A stretch of DNA of 64,000 bases from a virus. The stretch lies in the IMG/VR virus record IMGVR_UViG_3300028610_000244, positions 1 to 64,000 of that record; one strand, 5' to 3'. The notes beneath the pieces are model-generated. The model worked only from the letters and a program-made list of their open reading frames with translations. It was not told where the DNA came from and did no database searches. The translations under genes and the position numbers were made by a program. Below are positions 53,747-62,599 of this stretch, piece after piece; positions within the stretch are counted from its first letter, which is position 1; the number at the start of each line of letters is the position of its first letter.

Positions 53747-54547
53747 TTATTGAAAGATGCGAATACGTAGCTCCGCATCAAGTCTGTTGAGTGGCGTGGC
53801 AAAGCCCATAGAGGCTGTGCTGTTTAGTCGGGCTATTATGATGCCGGCGACCTTTCCATCTACTATGGCAGGTCCGCCGCTGCATCCACCCCAAGCAAAA
53901 CCGTCGTAGACAAATTTATTTTTCCAGTTTTCACTTGACACGCGAGCCCAAGTTATGATAAGCTGGGGCTCGTCGCCGAATGGCGTGCCTATGCAAATGA
54001 CCTCAGCACCAAGAACAGGAGACGGACCCATATCCAACCACGGCCCACATCGGCCTTCTATAATGACCAGGGCTAGATCGTCATTGAAGTCCTCAAGAAC
54101 CTCTACGGCTCTATACTCTACGCCGTCAGGTCCGGTAACGAAGACGGTCTCATCCGCTATTCGGTCATCCACTACGTGCTTCGCAGTAAGCAGCTTATTA
54201 TCGGACACAAAGACGCCGGTGCCCCGTGTCGGTCCACGGAATACAGTTATCGGACCATTTTGTCTCGGCTTCTGCATGACCCGGAGAGTGGCCGAGCTTG
54301 ACCGTAATCGTAGAAGGTCCAACCCACCGTTTGCAGAACCCAACCCACCGTCTGTTAGGTCCAACCCACCCTCCGTAGAACCCAACCCACCCTTGAGCTG
54401 AGCGATCCTGTTGTGCAGAGAATCCAACCCACCCTCTTGCATGTGGTTCCAATGTCGCAGGCTGACTAAGTCACTCTCTTGGCGGTTGCACAAGAAGACT
54501 GTTAATCCAAGTGTCACGGTAAGCAAGATGTTTGTCAGTGTCTTCAT
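53747..54547 (-). CDS. Trypsin-like (S1C/HtrA-type) serine protease
   Basis: A 266-residue protein with N-terminal signal anchor (ILLTVTLGLTVFLC), a GGL heptad-like linker at 39-78, then a chymotrypsin-fold protease with His124 (LLTAKHVV), Asp157 (NDDLALV) and Ser223 (GGCSGGPA). Probably exported or periplasmic. No PDZ domain. The linker is encoded by five CAACCCACC copies on the plus strand, and two TTATCGGAC copies fall in the catalytic domain. GGGAGAACT before ATG 54547. Confidence 0.85.
   Translation of the reverse strand: MKTLTNILLTVTLGLTVFLCNRQESDLVSLRHWNHMQEGGLDSLHNRIAQLKGGLGSTEGGLDLTDGGLGSANGGLDLLRLRSSSATLRVMQKPRQNGPITVFRGPTRGTGVFVSDNKLLTAKHVVDDRIADETVFVTGPDGVEYRAVEVLEDFNDDLALVIIEGRCGPWLDMGPSPVLGAEVICIGTPFGDEPQLIITWARVSSENWKNKFVYDGFAWGGCSGGPAIVDGKVAGIIIARLNSTASMGFATPLNRLDAELRIRIFQ
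54198..54255 (+). repeat. TTATCGGAC pair inside the protease gene
   Basis: Exact copies at 54198-54206 and 54247-54255, 49 bp apart, within codons around VSDNK and GPIT. Other isolated copies: 28446, 33602, 37708 and 52319. Confidence 0.85.
54320..54433 (+). repeat. CAACCCACC array inside the protease gene
   Basis: Copies at 54320, 54341, 54362, 54383 and 54425: steps 21, 21, 21 and 42 bp. All share an orientation and most are followed by STC/STT as in the 14.93 kb array. In the gene frame they encode repeated GGL units. Confidence 0.9.
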
Positions 54548-54558
54548 AGTTCTCCCTA

Positions 54559-54888
54559 TTAAGCGGATGGGTCTTGTGTAAATGTGGGGCATTCCCAAAC
54601 TGGTGACACTACGCAGTGCCTGACGCAATTCCCATAAATCTGTTGAGCCTTGGGACAATTACCCTGCTCGCCAGGATGAAATCGCTTGCAGTCAAAACAA
54701 AGACAATACTGTCGATGTTTGCCCATGAGATCGGCTCGGACCCACACTCGCTGGCCGTGATGCTCGTACTGCGTGAATCGTTTTGCAGGTCTACGGATGC
54801 CTCGGACCACGGCTCGGCCAACCCAGACGAAGCAGGCCAGTAAGAAGGCCATCCCTGCCGCCACCATTGTGCCTACGATATATTCCAT
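54559..54888 (-). CDS. 109-residue membrane protein with Cys-rich tail
   Basis: Begins MEYIVGTMVAAGMAFLLACF (signal anchor), then basic RAVVRGIRRPAKR and a Cys cluster (YCLCFDCKRF, NCPKAQQ, NCVRHCVV, ECPTF). This tail pattern occurs in many small phage proteins of unknown function. Confidence 0.67.
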   Translation of the reverse strand: MEYIVGTMVAAGMAFLLACFVWVGRAVVRGIRRPAKRFTQYEHHGQRVWVRADLMGKHRQYCLCFDCKRFHPGEQGNCPKAQQIYGNCVRHCVVSPVWECPTFTQDPSA

Positions 54889-54961
54889 TTCGATTCTCCC
54901 AAGGAGAGGCCGACCGGGCGATGTCTATAACACCGATCCCGATCTCCTGGCCCCGTTAAGG

Positions 54962-55618
54962 TTAAAGTAGTGCCAACGCCTGCTTCACCGCTTTGCGGGT
55001 TTCAGGTGTTTGGCTGGCTTTCAGGATTGACTTGATGTCCAGACCACCATCGCTTTCCTTTGCCGTGACTAACACATTTTTCATAGAGGCGACGAGATTG
55101 ACAATCGTCCTATCCCGCTCATCGACTTCACCTTTGACACCGCCTAGAGCAAGTTCCATATCTTCGGGTGTAATGTCCTGGGGACGTTTACGCATTAAGC
55201 CCAGGTAGCCGCCACCAGCGATGCCGATAAGTCCGAGACCCATAGCAAGCACGCCGGTCGTCGGATTAAAGATGAAGTCCTCACGGGCAACTGCGATCTC
55301 GACGTCACCGTCTACTGTGCCTTTCAGGATGTCATCATTCAGTTTCTTCTTCTCAATCATGTGCTGCAACTCTTGGTCCGTGAGTATAACGGCAGCGTTA
55401 AAGTCGGTCTGTAGTCGTAGCACCGATGCCAAGCTCGGATAGCCGAACAAGCCCCTGTAGTCGTCGGGATCGCCGACACCGGCCTCTGCATTGTAAGCCT
55501 TGACGTCTTTATCAACGCGGCCCGGCGACAGTTCCTGGGACAACGTACCAATACAGCCGCCACCGATCACCACTATTGCCAACACAAGGTAAGCAAGTGT
55601 TCTCTTAATTCTTCTCAT
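54962..55618 (-). CDS. 218-residue lipoprotein or membrane protein
   Basis: Begins MRRIKRTLAYLVLAIVVIGG, with GGGCIG as a possible lipobox. A second hydrophobic stretch (GVLAMGLGLIGIAGGGYLGL) lies mid-protein. Function unknown; possibly envelope-associated. The 54889-54961 gap upstream of its downstream neighbour holds no gene. Confidence 0.65.
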   Translation of the reverse strand: MRRIKRTLAYLVLAIVVIGGGCIGTLSQELSPGRVDKDVKAYNAEAGVGDPDDYRGLFGYPSLASVLRLQTDFNAAVILTDQELQHMIEKKKLNDDILKGTVDGDVEIAVAREDFIFNPTTGVLAMGLGLIGIAGGGYLGLMRKRPQDITPEDMELALGGVKGEVDERDRTIVNLVASMKNVLVTAKESDGGLDIKSILKASQTPETRKAVKQALALL

Positions 55619-56085
55619 TTCTCGTATCTCCTAATAACTCCATCTACTAACGCTTCGACTGCGGAAATATACGATGATTTCCGCTTTAAGAATTCTCTAT
55701 GCAAATCCACCCTGACGTCCAGGTCCGGGATGTTATTGATGACGAGACTTGCGGCTTTGAATCGCTCATCCAACTCAACTTCTTGTTTCATCAATTCCGT
55801 GTAGACGAGGATGTGGGTGACGCTACAGTCTGTGATCTCCTCAATGTAGTCGGCCTTCGCTACGTCGGTCTTCGCTATATGGCAAAGGATGCTGGCCCCA
55901 CTCCCCAGGGATAGCCGGACTTCTTGAAGCTCAGGCGTCTCCTCAAGGTGGCCGATGTCACTGTATTGGACGTCCATGATCTCTGGAGGTCTCGTGGTCA
56001 AGATCGACTCCTGGAACGCGGCAGGGTTTGTGGAGTAGACTGTGATCGACTCTCTGGATTGGAAGACGAGGGTTATTGGTGTCAT
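55615..56085 (-). CDS. Unknown 156-residue protein
   Basis: Begins MTPITLVFQSRESITVYST; C-terminal helical region. ATG 56085 overlaps the upstream TGA and has GGAGGAG ahead. No family recognised. Confidence 0.64.
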   Translation of the reverse strand: MTPITLVFQSRESITVYSTNPAAFQESILTTRPPEIMDVQYSDIGHLEETPELQEVRLSLGSGASILCHIAKTDVAKADYIEEITDCSVTHILVYTELMKQEVELDERFKAASLVINNIPDLDVRVDLHREFLKRKSSYISAVEALVDGVIRRYEK

Positions 56086-56288
56086 GCCACACACTCCTCC
56101 AATTCGGGGAACAAGACTTCGACGTCGCCACCATGAATCTCGCTGAACGCTTGTAACAAAGTTTGTCGGCAGGCGTCCAGTTCTCTTCCGCTATCCTGGT
56201 CCTCGGCAGGACACGCTACGAGGCATTCACTCTCGATGGTGGTGAATACAATGCCGTTTATGTATATAATTGCAGTCGTAATATTCAT
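56082..56288 (-). CDS. Unknown 68-residue protein
   Basis: Begins MNITTAIIYINGIVFTTIE; two cysteines. TTGGAGAACAGA before ATG 56288; just downstream of the promoter at 56313. Confidence 0.63.
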   Translation of the reverse strand: MNITTAIIYINGIVFTTIESECLVACPAEDQDSGRELDACRQTLLQAFSEIHGGDVEVLFPELEECVA

Positions 56289-56312
56289 TCTGTTCTCCAA
56301 TCCAATATCACC

Positions 56313-56341
56313 AGTATATCAACATCAAAGCTCTTTGTCAA
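56313..56341 (-). promoter_or_regulatory. Sigma70-like promoter
   Basis: TTGACA (56336-56341), 17-bp spacer, TATACT (56313-56318). Embedded in the last codons of the 56325 gene; drives the 56288 gene. Confidence 0.87.
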
Positions 56342-56564
56342 CCATTTTCAGGATTATTTTCATCTTTTGGTTCGGCAGCTCCTGGACATAGCCCACCCAC
56401 AATTGGACGCACTCTGGGCACCTACGCAGAATAGCCCCATGCCGGTTGAGTACGATCCCGTACAGTACAACCTTATCACGAGCCACGATCACGGGCTTGC
56501 CTAACGCACTCTCACACTTCCTACAATATATCTTTGGATACTGCTCTTGTCTCGGTGTTCCCAT
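56325..56564 (-). CDS. 79-residue zinc-binding protein
   Basis: Begins MGTPRQEQYPKIYCRKCES; second Cys pair CPECVQLW. Basic. AGGAAGG before ATG 56564; overlaps nothing but lies close to the primase stop. Function unknown. Confidence 0.62.
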   Translation of the reverse strand: MGTPRQEQYPKIYCRKCESALGKPVIVARDKVVLYGIVLNRHGAILRRCPECVQLWVGYVQELPNQKMKIILKMVDKEL

Positions 56565-56575
56565 TAGTTGCCTTC

Positions 56576-58951
56576 CTAGAATGGTGGTTGGTCGTCGTTC
56601 TCGGGTACGTCTTGCCATGCTGTTTTGAATCCTGCTACCTTGTTCCAGGAGTCACGGCACTCCTCAAGTGATGGGATAACATAGCATCTTGGATTGGTGC
56701 AGAATGAGAGCCCAGTGGCGTATGAAGCTCCCGGTTGCGGGCTGACCTTCACTGTCCTTATGGCAGGATGTCCACTAGGTAGAATGCGTGTAAGGAATTT
56801 GGTTAAACGGATCATAGAGCATCGGTTCATGTAGGTGCCGGCGTATTGCTTTACGAAGTTGATGAAGTCGAGGAGCATCTCTTGTTTTGGTAACGCAGTC
56901 ACCCAGGTTTCGTGACGTGCAAACACTCGGCCCTCATGTAGCTTATCATACCACCACGATTCCTCGGGGCTGAGGTTGAGTTGTTTCTGTTCGTTCAGGG
57001 CGTCAGTGGCGGGGGCCTCACGGAGATTTACGGCCGTAAGGTCCAATGTCATCAAGTGATGCAGCAACGCCTCATAGCCGCCGTTGTCCAGCTCGGCTGC
57101 GATCTCACCAAAATATTTTGTATCATTGCGATGATCTTCTGCGGTATCGAGGATGAAAAATCGACGGTCGTCCATTGCAACAGGTACAACCCACTCACTG
57201 TTCGAGGCCATCATAAGGTGAATATAGTTCGGAGAAGCTTCGGAGTCGATACCTTTCTGCTCGACAACGATGTGCTCCTCTGTGATGATAGCTTTGAGGG
57301 TGCCTTCGGCCTTCTTGTCACCAGCAAAGAACGCTTCGTCAGCGAAGAGCATGACTGTGTCTCGCAGGTGTGCGTTGAACGAACCCACCAGATGCTTTGA
57401 TTGTGAGATTTGTAGGAAGTGCTGTCCCCATAGCTTGCCGATGGCTTTGGCAAAGAACGACTTGCCTGTTCCCTGCTTACCCCTCATCACCACTGCGGTG
57501 CCACCGGGGTGATTCGGGTTCTGTACTGCATCCGCCAACCATGTCATCAGATAGGTGTAGTGCCCTTCATTGCCGAGACAGATGTTGGTCTTGATGTGCT
57601 CAAGGAACTTTTCGCAGCTTCCAGGTATGGCCTCACATGTGAACCCACGCCATAGATTGTAGGCTCCGGCCACTTCCTGTCCGGGCACGAATACAATTGC
57701 ATCGAATTGCCTGCGGTTATTGTTCTGTAGCCACCACTTACCCATCGGCATGAACTGGTCAGCACCATTTTTATCCTCACCACATTTAACTTTGCGGTGC
57801 ATGTATCGGTTCGTGAAGTCCGCGAAGGTCTGCATCTCCAGCTTCGGTCTATCAAATGCGTAGTCGTGCTCCTCGGAAATGACTCGGCACTTGCCGCCGA
57901 CCGAGGCGATGACTGCGTGACGTGCGTTCAGCTCTTTGAGGGCAGGATCAATAGCCCATTCCTTCGACCGTTCGATCTGTCGCAAGGCGTAATACTCAGC
58001 ACGCGATCCAAGAGAGATCACTGATTCAGAGATGGCGAAGTCTGGGTCTGTGATGATGGAGAAGATCACGTCATCGGATATACCCGCACGGTGCAGCTCA
58101 CAACAAACGCAGAACAGCGTCTCTGATCTGGAGTCAAACCGATTCGGATCGTCTGGGTCTCGCCCCACGTTGATGAGTACCTTAACCCACCCCTTGACAA
58201 CCTTTGTGCCCAGCTTGTCCAGCTCATCGAGATCACCTATCCGGGCAACGTTGGATGTATTGACGTTGGGAGTCAGCTCTGACTTACCTCCGCTAAACCC
58301 AGAAGAGGCGGACGTCTGGACTGCTTGTGCAGCGGTGAAGTCTGCTACCGGATATGATGCCGTGGCGTCGAAATGAATCAGCTCGGCCATGACCTCCTCA
58401 CGGCCCTTCTTACGCTTCTTCGCATTCGGCCGGTTCATGGTCCCAGGCAGTCGCATGATCCTGCTGATGTCGTGACAGTTGTCACCACCGAGCAATATCT
58501 CAAGCTGCATGTTGTACCGCTTGGCATCTTCGGCCTTGGCGACGTCACCATCTATCTGTATCGGTTCTTCGAGTCGCCAGAAGGCTTGGTAGCCGCCACC
58601 CGAGAAGATGACACATGTCGGCACAGGCTTGAACCCACGAATCTTCTCAAGGATTCTCGGCTGTTCGTCAGAGAGCGGTTCACCGGCACGGGGATCAACA
58701 TCGACGTGTAAATACTCAACTGTTGCAATGTCTTGGCGTGAAGCTTTCTTGGTGACGGCTGCTGTCGTGGGATTGACTGAGAAGTAAATGTTATGGCCGG
58801 GACCATTCTTGGTGAGCCAAGCGTTAACTTTCTTTTCTGCTTTGGCCTCGAAGGTTACAGTGTTGAGCTTTCCGCCCTCTACTGGAATCGCCGTCAGCAC
58901 CCACGGTCCGTTCGGCCTGAATTGTTTCAAGAAGTCAAGAGGTAGTGACAT
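56576..58951 (-). CDS. Primase-polymerase / helicase fusion
   Basis: A 791-residue replication protein. N-terminal archaeo-eukaryotic primase-like domain: HVDVD (Asp84, Asp86), SGGGYQAFWRL at 117-127, ISRIMRLPGTMN near 162-173. A central linker has CVCCELH. The C-terminal half is an SF3-like helicase (DUF5906/VapE-like): Walker A GKQGTGKS at 491-498, LFADEAFFAG as Walker B region, MMASNSEWVVP as sensor, DDRRFF as arginine finger. It would prime and unwind the phage replication fork. Confidence 0.88.
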   Translation of the reverse strand: MSLPLDFLKQFRPNGPWVLTAIPVEGGKLNTVTFEAKAEKKVNAWLTKNGPGHNIYFSVNPTTAAVTKKASRQDIATVEYLHVDVDPRAGEPLSDEQPRILEKIRGFKPVPTCVIFSGGGYQAFWRLEEPIQIDGDVAKAEDAKRYNMQLEILLGGDNCHDISRIMRLPGTMNRPNAKKRKKGREEVMAELIHFDATASYPVADFTAAQAVQTSASSGFSGGKSELTPNVNTSNVARIGDLDELDKLGTKVVKGWVKVLINVGRDPDDPNRFDSRSETLFCVCCELHRAGISDDVIFSIITDPDFAISESVISLGSRAEYYALRQIERSKEWAIDPALKELNARHAVIASVGGKCRVISEEHDYAFDRPKLEMQTFADFTNRYMHRKVKCGEDKNGADQFMPMGKWWLQNNNRRQFDAIVFVPGQEVAGAYNLWRGFTCEAIPGSCEKFLEHIKTNICLGNEGHYTYLMTWLADAVQNPNHPGGTAVVMRGKQGTGKSFFAKAIGKLWGQHFLQISQSKHLVGSFNAHLRDTVMLFADEAFFAGDKKAEGTLKAIITEEHIVVEQKGIDSEASPNYIHLMMASNSEWVVPVAMDDRRFFILDTAEDHRNDTKYFGEIAAELDNGGYEALLHHLMTLDLTAVNLREAPATDALNEQKQLNLSPEESWWYDKLHEGRVFARHETWVTALPKQEMLLDFINFVKQYAGTYMNRCSMIRLTKFLTRILPSGHPAIRTVKVSPQPGASYATGLSFCTNPRCYVIPSLEECRDSWNKVAGFKTAWQDVPENDDQPPF

Positions 58952-59363
58952 AGTTGATTATTTCCTGTAAGTCTTTCGTCGTCAGTAGTGCCCACTCGCG
59001 GAGCTTCGCTTGGGTGGCTCCGTCCTTCGCCACTTTGCGTGCTGCGGTCTTGGCGTCGAACAGCAGGTGCTCTCTGGTCTCAGCTACGTACAGAAGCAGA
59101 TAGGCGATACCATGATCGGTTCCGCGTTCCCGACACGCCATGTGTCGCCGCATAAGCCAAACCCGCTGTTGCGGTGAGAAGTGTTTGATCTGGACAGTTG
59201 TATCCGCTCGCTTCGGCCACTCTTCCCGGAACTTCAACTCAAGCCAGCCGTCGATGTGCTGGACATCTGGTGTCCCTGGACAAGCTGGATTCTCGACACT
59301 GGTTGCATCGAATCCCAGCTTGTTCATCGCCTTAACAAGAACTTGTCTTTGATTCTGTTCCAT
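58935..59363 (-). CDS. VRR-NUC/PD-(D/E)XK nuclease-like protein
   Basis: A 142-residue protein: ENPACPGTPDVQHIDGWLEL then K, the D...ELK nuclease core, and SPQQRVWLMRRH with a following helix as in small Holliday-junction-resolvase-like VRR-NUC proteins. It overlaps the primase gene by 17 bp, consistent with a recombination or replication role. Confidence 0.75.
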   Translation of the reverse strand: MEQNQRQVLVKAMNKLGFDATSVENPACPGTPDVQHIDGWLELKFREEWPKRADTTVQIKHFSPQQRVWLMRRHMACRERGTDHGIAYLLLYVAETREHLLFDAKTAARKVAKDGATQAKLREWALLTTKDLQEIINYVTTS

Positions 59364-59366
59364 GAA

Positions 59367-59819
59367 CTACTCTAGCTCCGCTGGACGACGTTCTCCATTA
59401 TCTGCCACCGGCTCGTACATCACCAGTGTCACCAGCTCATGTTGTAGGAAGCCGTCATAGACTCGCCGCATTGTCGCATGGAGGCCGTGATAGGTCTGAC
59501 ACTTCGGGTCATGCTCCAGCTTGAGCAGCGTGCCGTAGTTCATCAGGTCCGCGAAGGACATGACCTTGACGTCGTAGATCGTGGCGAGCTGATCTTCATA
59601 CAGCGGCGGCATTGAGGCCCCACCTGGAGGCGTCCCATCATTGGTGTAATCGTGCGTGTCAGCCGCAGTGTCTCGAAGATTGACAGTGTCGCCAACCTTG
59701 AGATCGCTCCACTTGAGGCCCTTACGAACAGTCAGGTTGATAGCCCTGGGCTTCTCTTCGCCGGGTATCTCAACCTTCTCGGTATTATGCACGTTGACTT
59801 TGAATAGTAGTGTTCTCAT
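59367..59819 (-). CDS. 150-residue protein, possibly ASCH-like
   Basis: Begins MRTLLFKVNVHNTEKVEIP; LKWSDLKVGDTVNLRD, ATIYDVKVMSFADL and VTLVMYEPV recall the strand order of ASCH domains (RNA or nucleotide binding). The match is from memory and weak. TAATG-type junction with polA. Confidence 0.6.
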   Translation of the reverse strand: MRTLLFKVNVHNTEKVEIPGEEKPRAINLTVRKGLKWSDLKVGDTVNLRDTAADTHDYTNDGTPPGGASMPPLYEDQLATIYDVKVMSFADLMNYGTLLKLEHDPKCQTYHGLHATMRRVYDGFLQHELVTLVMYEPVADNGERRPAELE

Positions 59820-61768
59820 TACATCGAGTCTCCCCAACTCCTGCCGATCTCTATGTCCACTTTGGACGGTACGACCAGCGGTACACAGTCTGTCATTATT
59901 TGAGCCATGTCCTTGGCTGTCTTATCCTCATATACAGTTGTACACAATTCGTCATGTATTTGCAACTGAATTCTGATATCCGCCTCATCTATAAGCACCA
60001 TCGCCAGCTTCGTCTGATCGGCGGCACTGCCTTGGATCAGGTTGTTCAGGGCCTTACGCTCCATTCCGGCACCGGGCGGGTAATGAATATGCCGGCCTAA
60101 AATTGTTATAATATATTTTCGATTCCAAGCCACCTTCTCGGCCATGTCCTTGATCTCGCCAAGGAAAGGCACCTTCGCGTTAAACTCCGCCAAGAACGCT
60201 CGGCCTTCTGGACCCGCCACTTCTCGCTCAGCTCCACGGATGTTAACCCACTCTGTAGCGAACCCGCAGGACTTGCACATCTTGGCCTGTCCCATACCGT
60301 AGGTTAGGCCCAGGAATACGGCCTTGGCTCGCTTCCTGAGCTTGTCGAACTTCTCTGGATCATTAGCCTTAATGATGCCGAACGCCATTTCGGTTGTCAT
60401 GTCGTGCCAATCAAAGCCCTTAAAGAAGCCGTCTACAGCGGCCTGTGTGCCTGCACAGTCTGCGATATGTGCGTAGTGGACGAACAGCCGGGGCTCTTGC
60501 TGCGAGTAGTCACAGGAGGCCCAGCGGCCTCCCTCGTCCGGCAGGTAGATCGACCGCCACATCTTACCGAGGACCGGGTGCCTGCTAGGCTGCTGCTGTA
60601 GGTTTGGGGCACTGCTGGATAAACGCCCAGGGCCGGCACCTTTGACGTCGTCGGAGTTGTCCTGCTGCGTGCGGAGCTGGTTAAACGTCGTGTGAATCCT
60701 ACCCTTGACCTCGTGTTTGCGGACTGACTTCACGAATGTGTTCCGGACCTTGTTATAGGATCGGGCTTCAAGGATCGCGTTCACCAGCGGCATGTCTTGG
60801 TTCGGTTCCAGGAATTCTTTCTTGACACTCGCTTGACCTTCCGGAAACTTTCCGGACGGCTCTGTGCGGCCGTAAGGAATTTGCTGGACATCCAGGGCCG
60901 CTTGTACGAGCTTAGTCTTGTTGATCTGGTCTACCTTAATCCTGATACCTGACTCAGCGTAGATGATGTCCAGAAACTCTTGCTCCTTAACAATCGTCAA
61001 GGCTTCGACCTTGTCAAGCTGATCGAAATCAATCCTGATTCCGCGTCGTCGCATCTTCAAGAGCACCGGCAATACTCTACACTCCAGATTGTAGATGCCC
61101 CAGATGTCCTGGTCATCAATGATCCGCTCTTGCTTCCTGAGAATCTTTAACGGTAATATTGCATCCTCGGTGGCGTAAGGTCCGACAAACTTCGCCGGCA
61201 ACCGCCACATGTTTTTCTTCATGTCTTTGTCGGACCAACCATAGGCGGCGGCAGCGTCGGCAAGTAGTGTTTCATCTTTGCCGAGGAAGCCATATTTCTT
61301 CGCCTGCGTCTCAAGGCCATAGGATAGTTGGTTCTCATCAATCAACGGCTCGGCAATCTGAATGTCCTTGAACGTGGCGTGACGGAATATGATGCCTCGC
61401 TCTGCAAGGTAGTCCAAGTCATACTGTAGGTTGGCACCGCAGATTGCTCCGGTAAAGACCGCCGCCTGATCCTTCATGTACTGCTCAACATGCTTCGGGT
61501 CAAGGTTGCCGCCGCCCTCGTGACGTGTTGGCAGATAGAACGCCGGCCCATCTTCGATAGCAAAACTGATCCCACACGTATACCCATCCCGCCGAACTCC
61601 TGGGCCTAACGTCGTTAGTGTGGGATCACACCCTTCTGTATCCAGACCGATCCGCGAGATGCCCTGCCAGGACGGAAGATCGTTCAAATTGGGTGCTGTC
61701 CAATCGCTCTCCGGGGAGAACATCGGTTGCTGACCAACATAGTCTATGTATTTTCCTCTACGAGCCAT
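59819..61768 (-). CDS. polA: Family A DNA polymerase with 3'-5' exonuclease
   Basis: A 649-residue replicative polymerase. Exonuclease: D43 and E45 (GLDTEG), NLQYDLDY around 113-120, YATED near 198-202. Polymerase: motif A CDYSQQEPR (D420), motif B K482...L486...Y490 G491, motif C HDE at 605-607. The position equivalent to E. coli F762 is Leu486. No 5'-3' exonuclease domain, as usual in phages. Start 61768 overlaps the upstream gene by 11 bp. Confidence 0.95.
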   Translation of the reverse strand: MARRGKYIDYVGQQPMFSPESDWTAPNLNDLPSWQGISRIGLDTEGCDPTLTTLGPGVRRDGYTCGISFAIEDGPAFYLPTRHEGGGNLDPKHVEQYMKDQAAVFTGAICGANLQYDLDYLAERGIIFRHATFKDIQIAEPLIDENQLSYGLETQAKKYGFLGKDETLLADAAAAYGWSDKDMKKNMWRLPAKFVGPYATEDAILPLKILRKQERIIDDQDIWGIYNLECRVLPVLLKMRRRGIRIDFDQLDKVEALTIVKEQEFLDIIYAESGIRIKVDQINKTKLVQAALDVQQIPYGRTEPSGKFPEGQASVKKEFLEPNQDMPLVNAILEARSYNKVRNTFVKSVRKHEVKGRIHTTFNQLRTQQDNSDDVKGAGPGRLSSSAPNLQQQPSRHPVLGKMWRSIYLPDEGGRWASCDYSQQEPRLFVHYAHIADCAGTQAAVDGFFKGFDWHDMTTEMAFGIIKANDPEKFDKLRKRAKAVFLGLTYGMGQAKMCKSCGFATEWVNIRGAEREVAGPEGRAFLAEFNAKVPFLGEIKDMAEKVAWNRKYIITILGRHIHYPPGAGMERKALNNLIQGSAADQTKLAMVLIDEADIRIQLQIHDELCTTVYEDKTAKDMAQIMTDCVPLVVPSKVDIEIGRSWGDSM

Positions 61769-62210
61769 ACTTGTCAAGGTTCCTTTGTTTGACACCCGTG
61801 ACGTAGCCAAACCTATCTGCACGCTTGGCAATCCGTCCGACTATGGTGGCCCAGCCTTTATCTGCTCCGTGGAACTCAACGCCCAGAGCGTGCATTATGT
61901 CAAGCACACCAGCGAACGCGGACATCAGCGGATCAAATGTGAAGCACTCCGGCATCTGCGTCGGCATCCGCTTGCCGAGGATTAGTTCATTCTCATCGTC
62001 CAGGTTACAGCTTATTACACCATAATCCGTTTCCTGGTAGAAGCAGCACTGGCGGCAAGTGAACAGCACTTGCTTATTCTGCCAGCGGATCGCATCCCGG
62101 ATCATCTTTCGGAGCGTGTGTTTCAGCTCCGGCCCGGACATCGGCTCGAAGTCCTGATCCTCGTCATCAACCTCTCTAATTGAAACCTCAACTTTCTTCT
62201 TCCGTGTCAT
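61758..62210 (-). CDS. Unknown 150-residue protein
   Basis: Begins MTRKKKVEVSIREVDDEDQ; CRQCCFYQET and a later C (FTFDPLMS region), then a helical C-terminus. Between the Tat-signal protein and PolA with overlaps on both sides, so probably co-translated with replication genes. Confidence 0.65.
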   Translation of the reverse strand: MTRKKKVEVSIREVDDEDQDFEPMSGPELKHTLRKMIRDAIRWQNKQVLFTCRQCCFYQETDYGVISCNLDDENELILGKRMPTQMPECFTFDPLMSAFAGVLDIMHALGVEFHGADKGWATIVGRIAKRADRFGYVTGVKQRNLDKYGS

Positions 62211-62599
62211 CTGATCTCCATGACGCTAATTACTCTTACCTTGAATTCTTCTGACTTGAACCCCACAGACCCCAATGTCCCAATCTTCTTGGTAGGATCG
62301 ACACCCGCCGTCCGCTCGATCTGGAGAATGTCACCTACGTCGGGCACGAGACTAACATCCTCGGTACTCCAACTGATCTCACGTAGAGATGCTTCCCACA
62401 ACTTCCGCTGTGAGTCACCAAGGTAGATCGCTTGGAGACCGAATGGTATCTCCTGGCATGTCACTCGGTAGTGTGTGTTGGCCTCTTTCGGTTCCGGTTT
62501 GGGAGTCGCCGCATGGCGAATCAGTCCGGTGCCTAGACCTATTCCCGCACCTGTTGCCACGACAGCCGATCTGAATAGAAAGTTTCTTCTCGTTATCAT
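62207..62599 (-). CDS. 130-residue protein with twin-arginine (Tat) signal
   Basis: Begins MITRRNFLFRSAVVATGAG: TRRNFLF is a consensus Tat motif, followed by a hydrophobic region and Ala-x-Ala-like site (RHAATP). The mature part is a small beta-rich domain (GDILQIERT). It would be exported folded by the host Tat system, unexpected within a replication operon. GTGGTGACACG before ATG. Confidence 0.7.
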   Translation of the reverse strand: MITRRNFLFRSAVVATGAGIGLGTGLIRHAATPKPEPKEANTHYRVTCQEIPFGLQAIYLGDSQRKLWEASLREISWSTEDVSLVPDVGDILQIERTAGVDPTKKIGTLGSVGFKSEEFKVRVISVMEIR

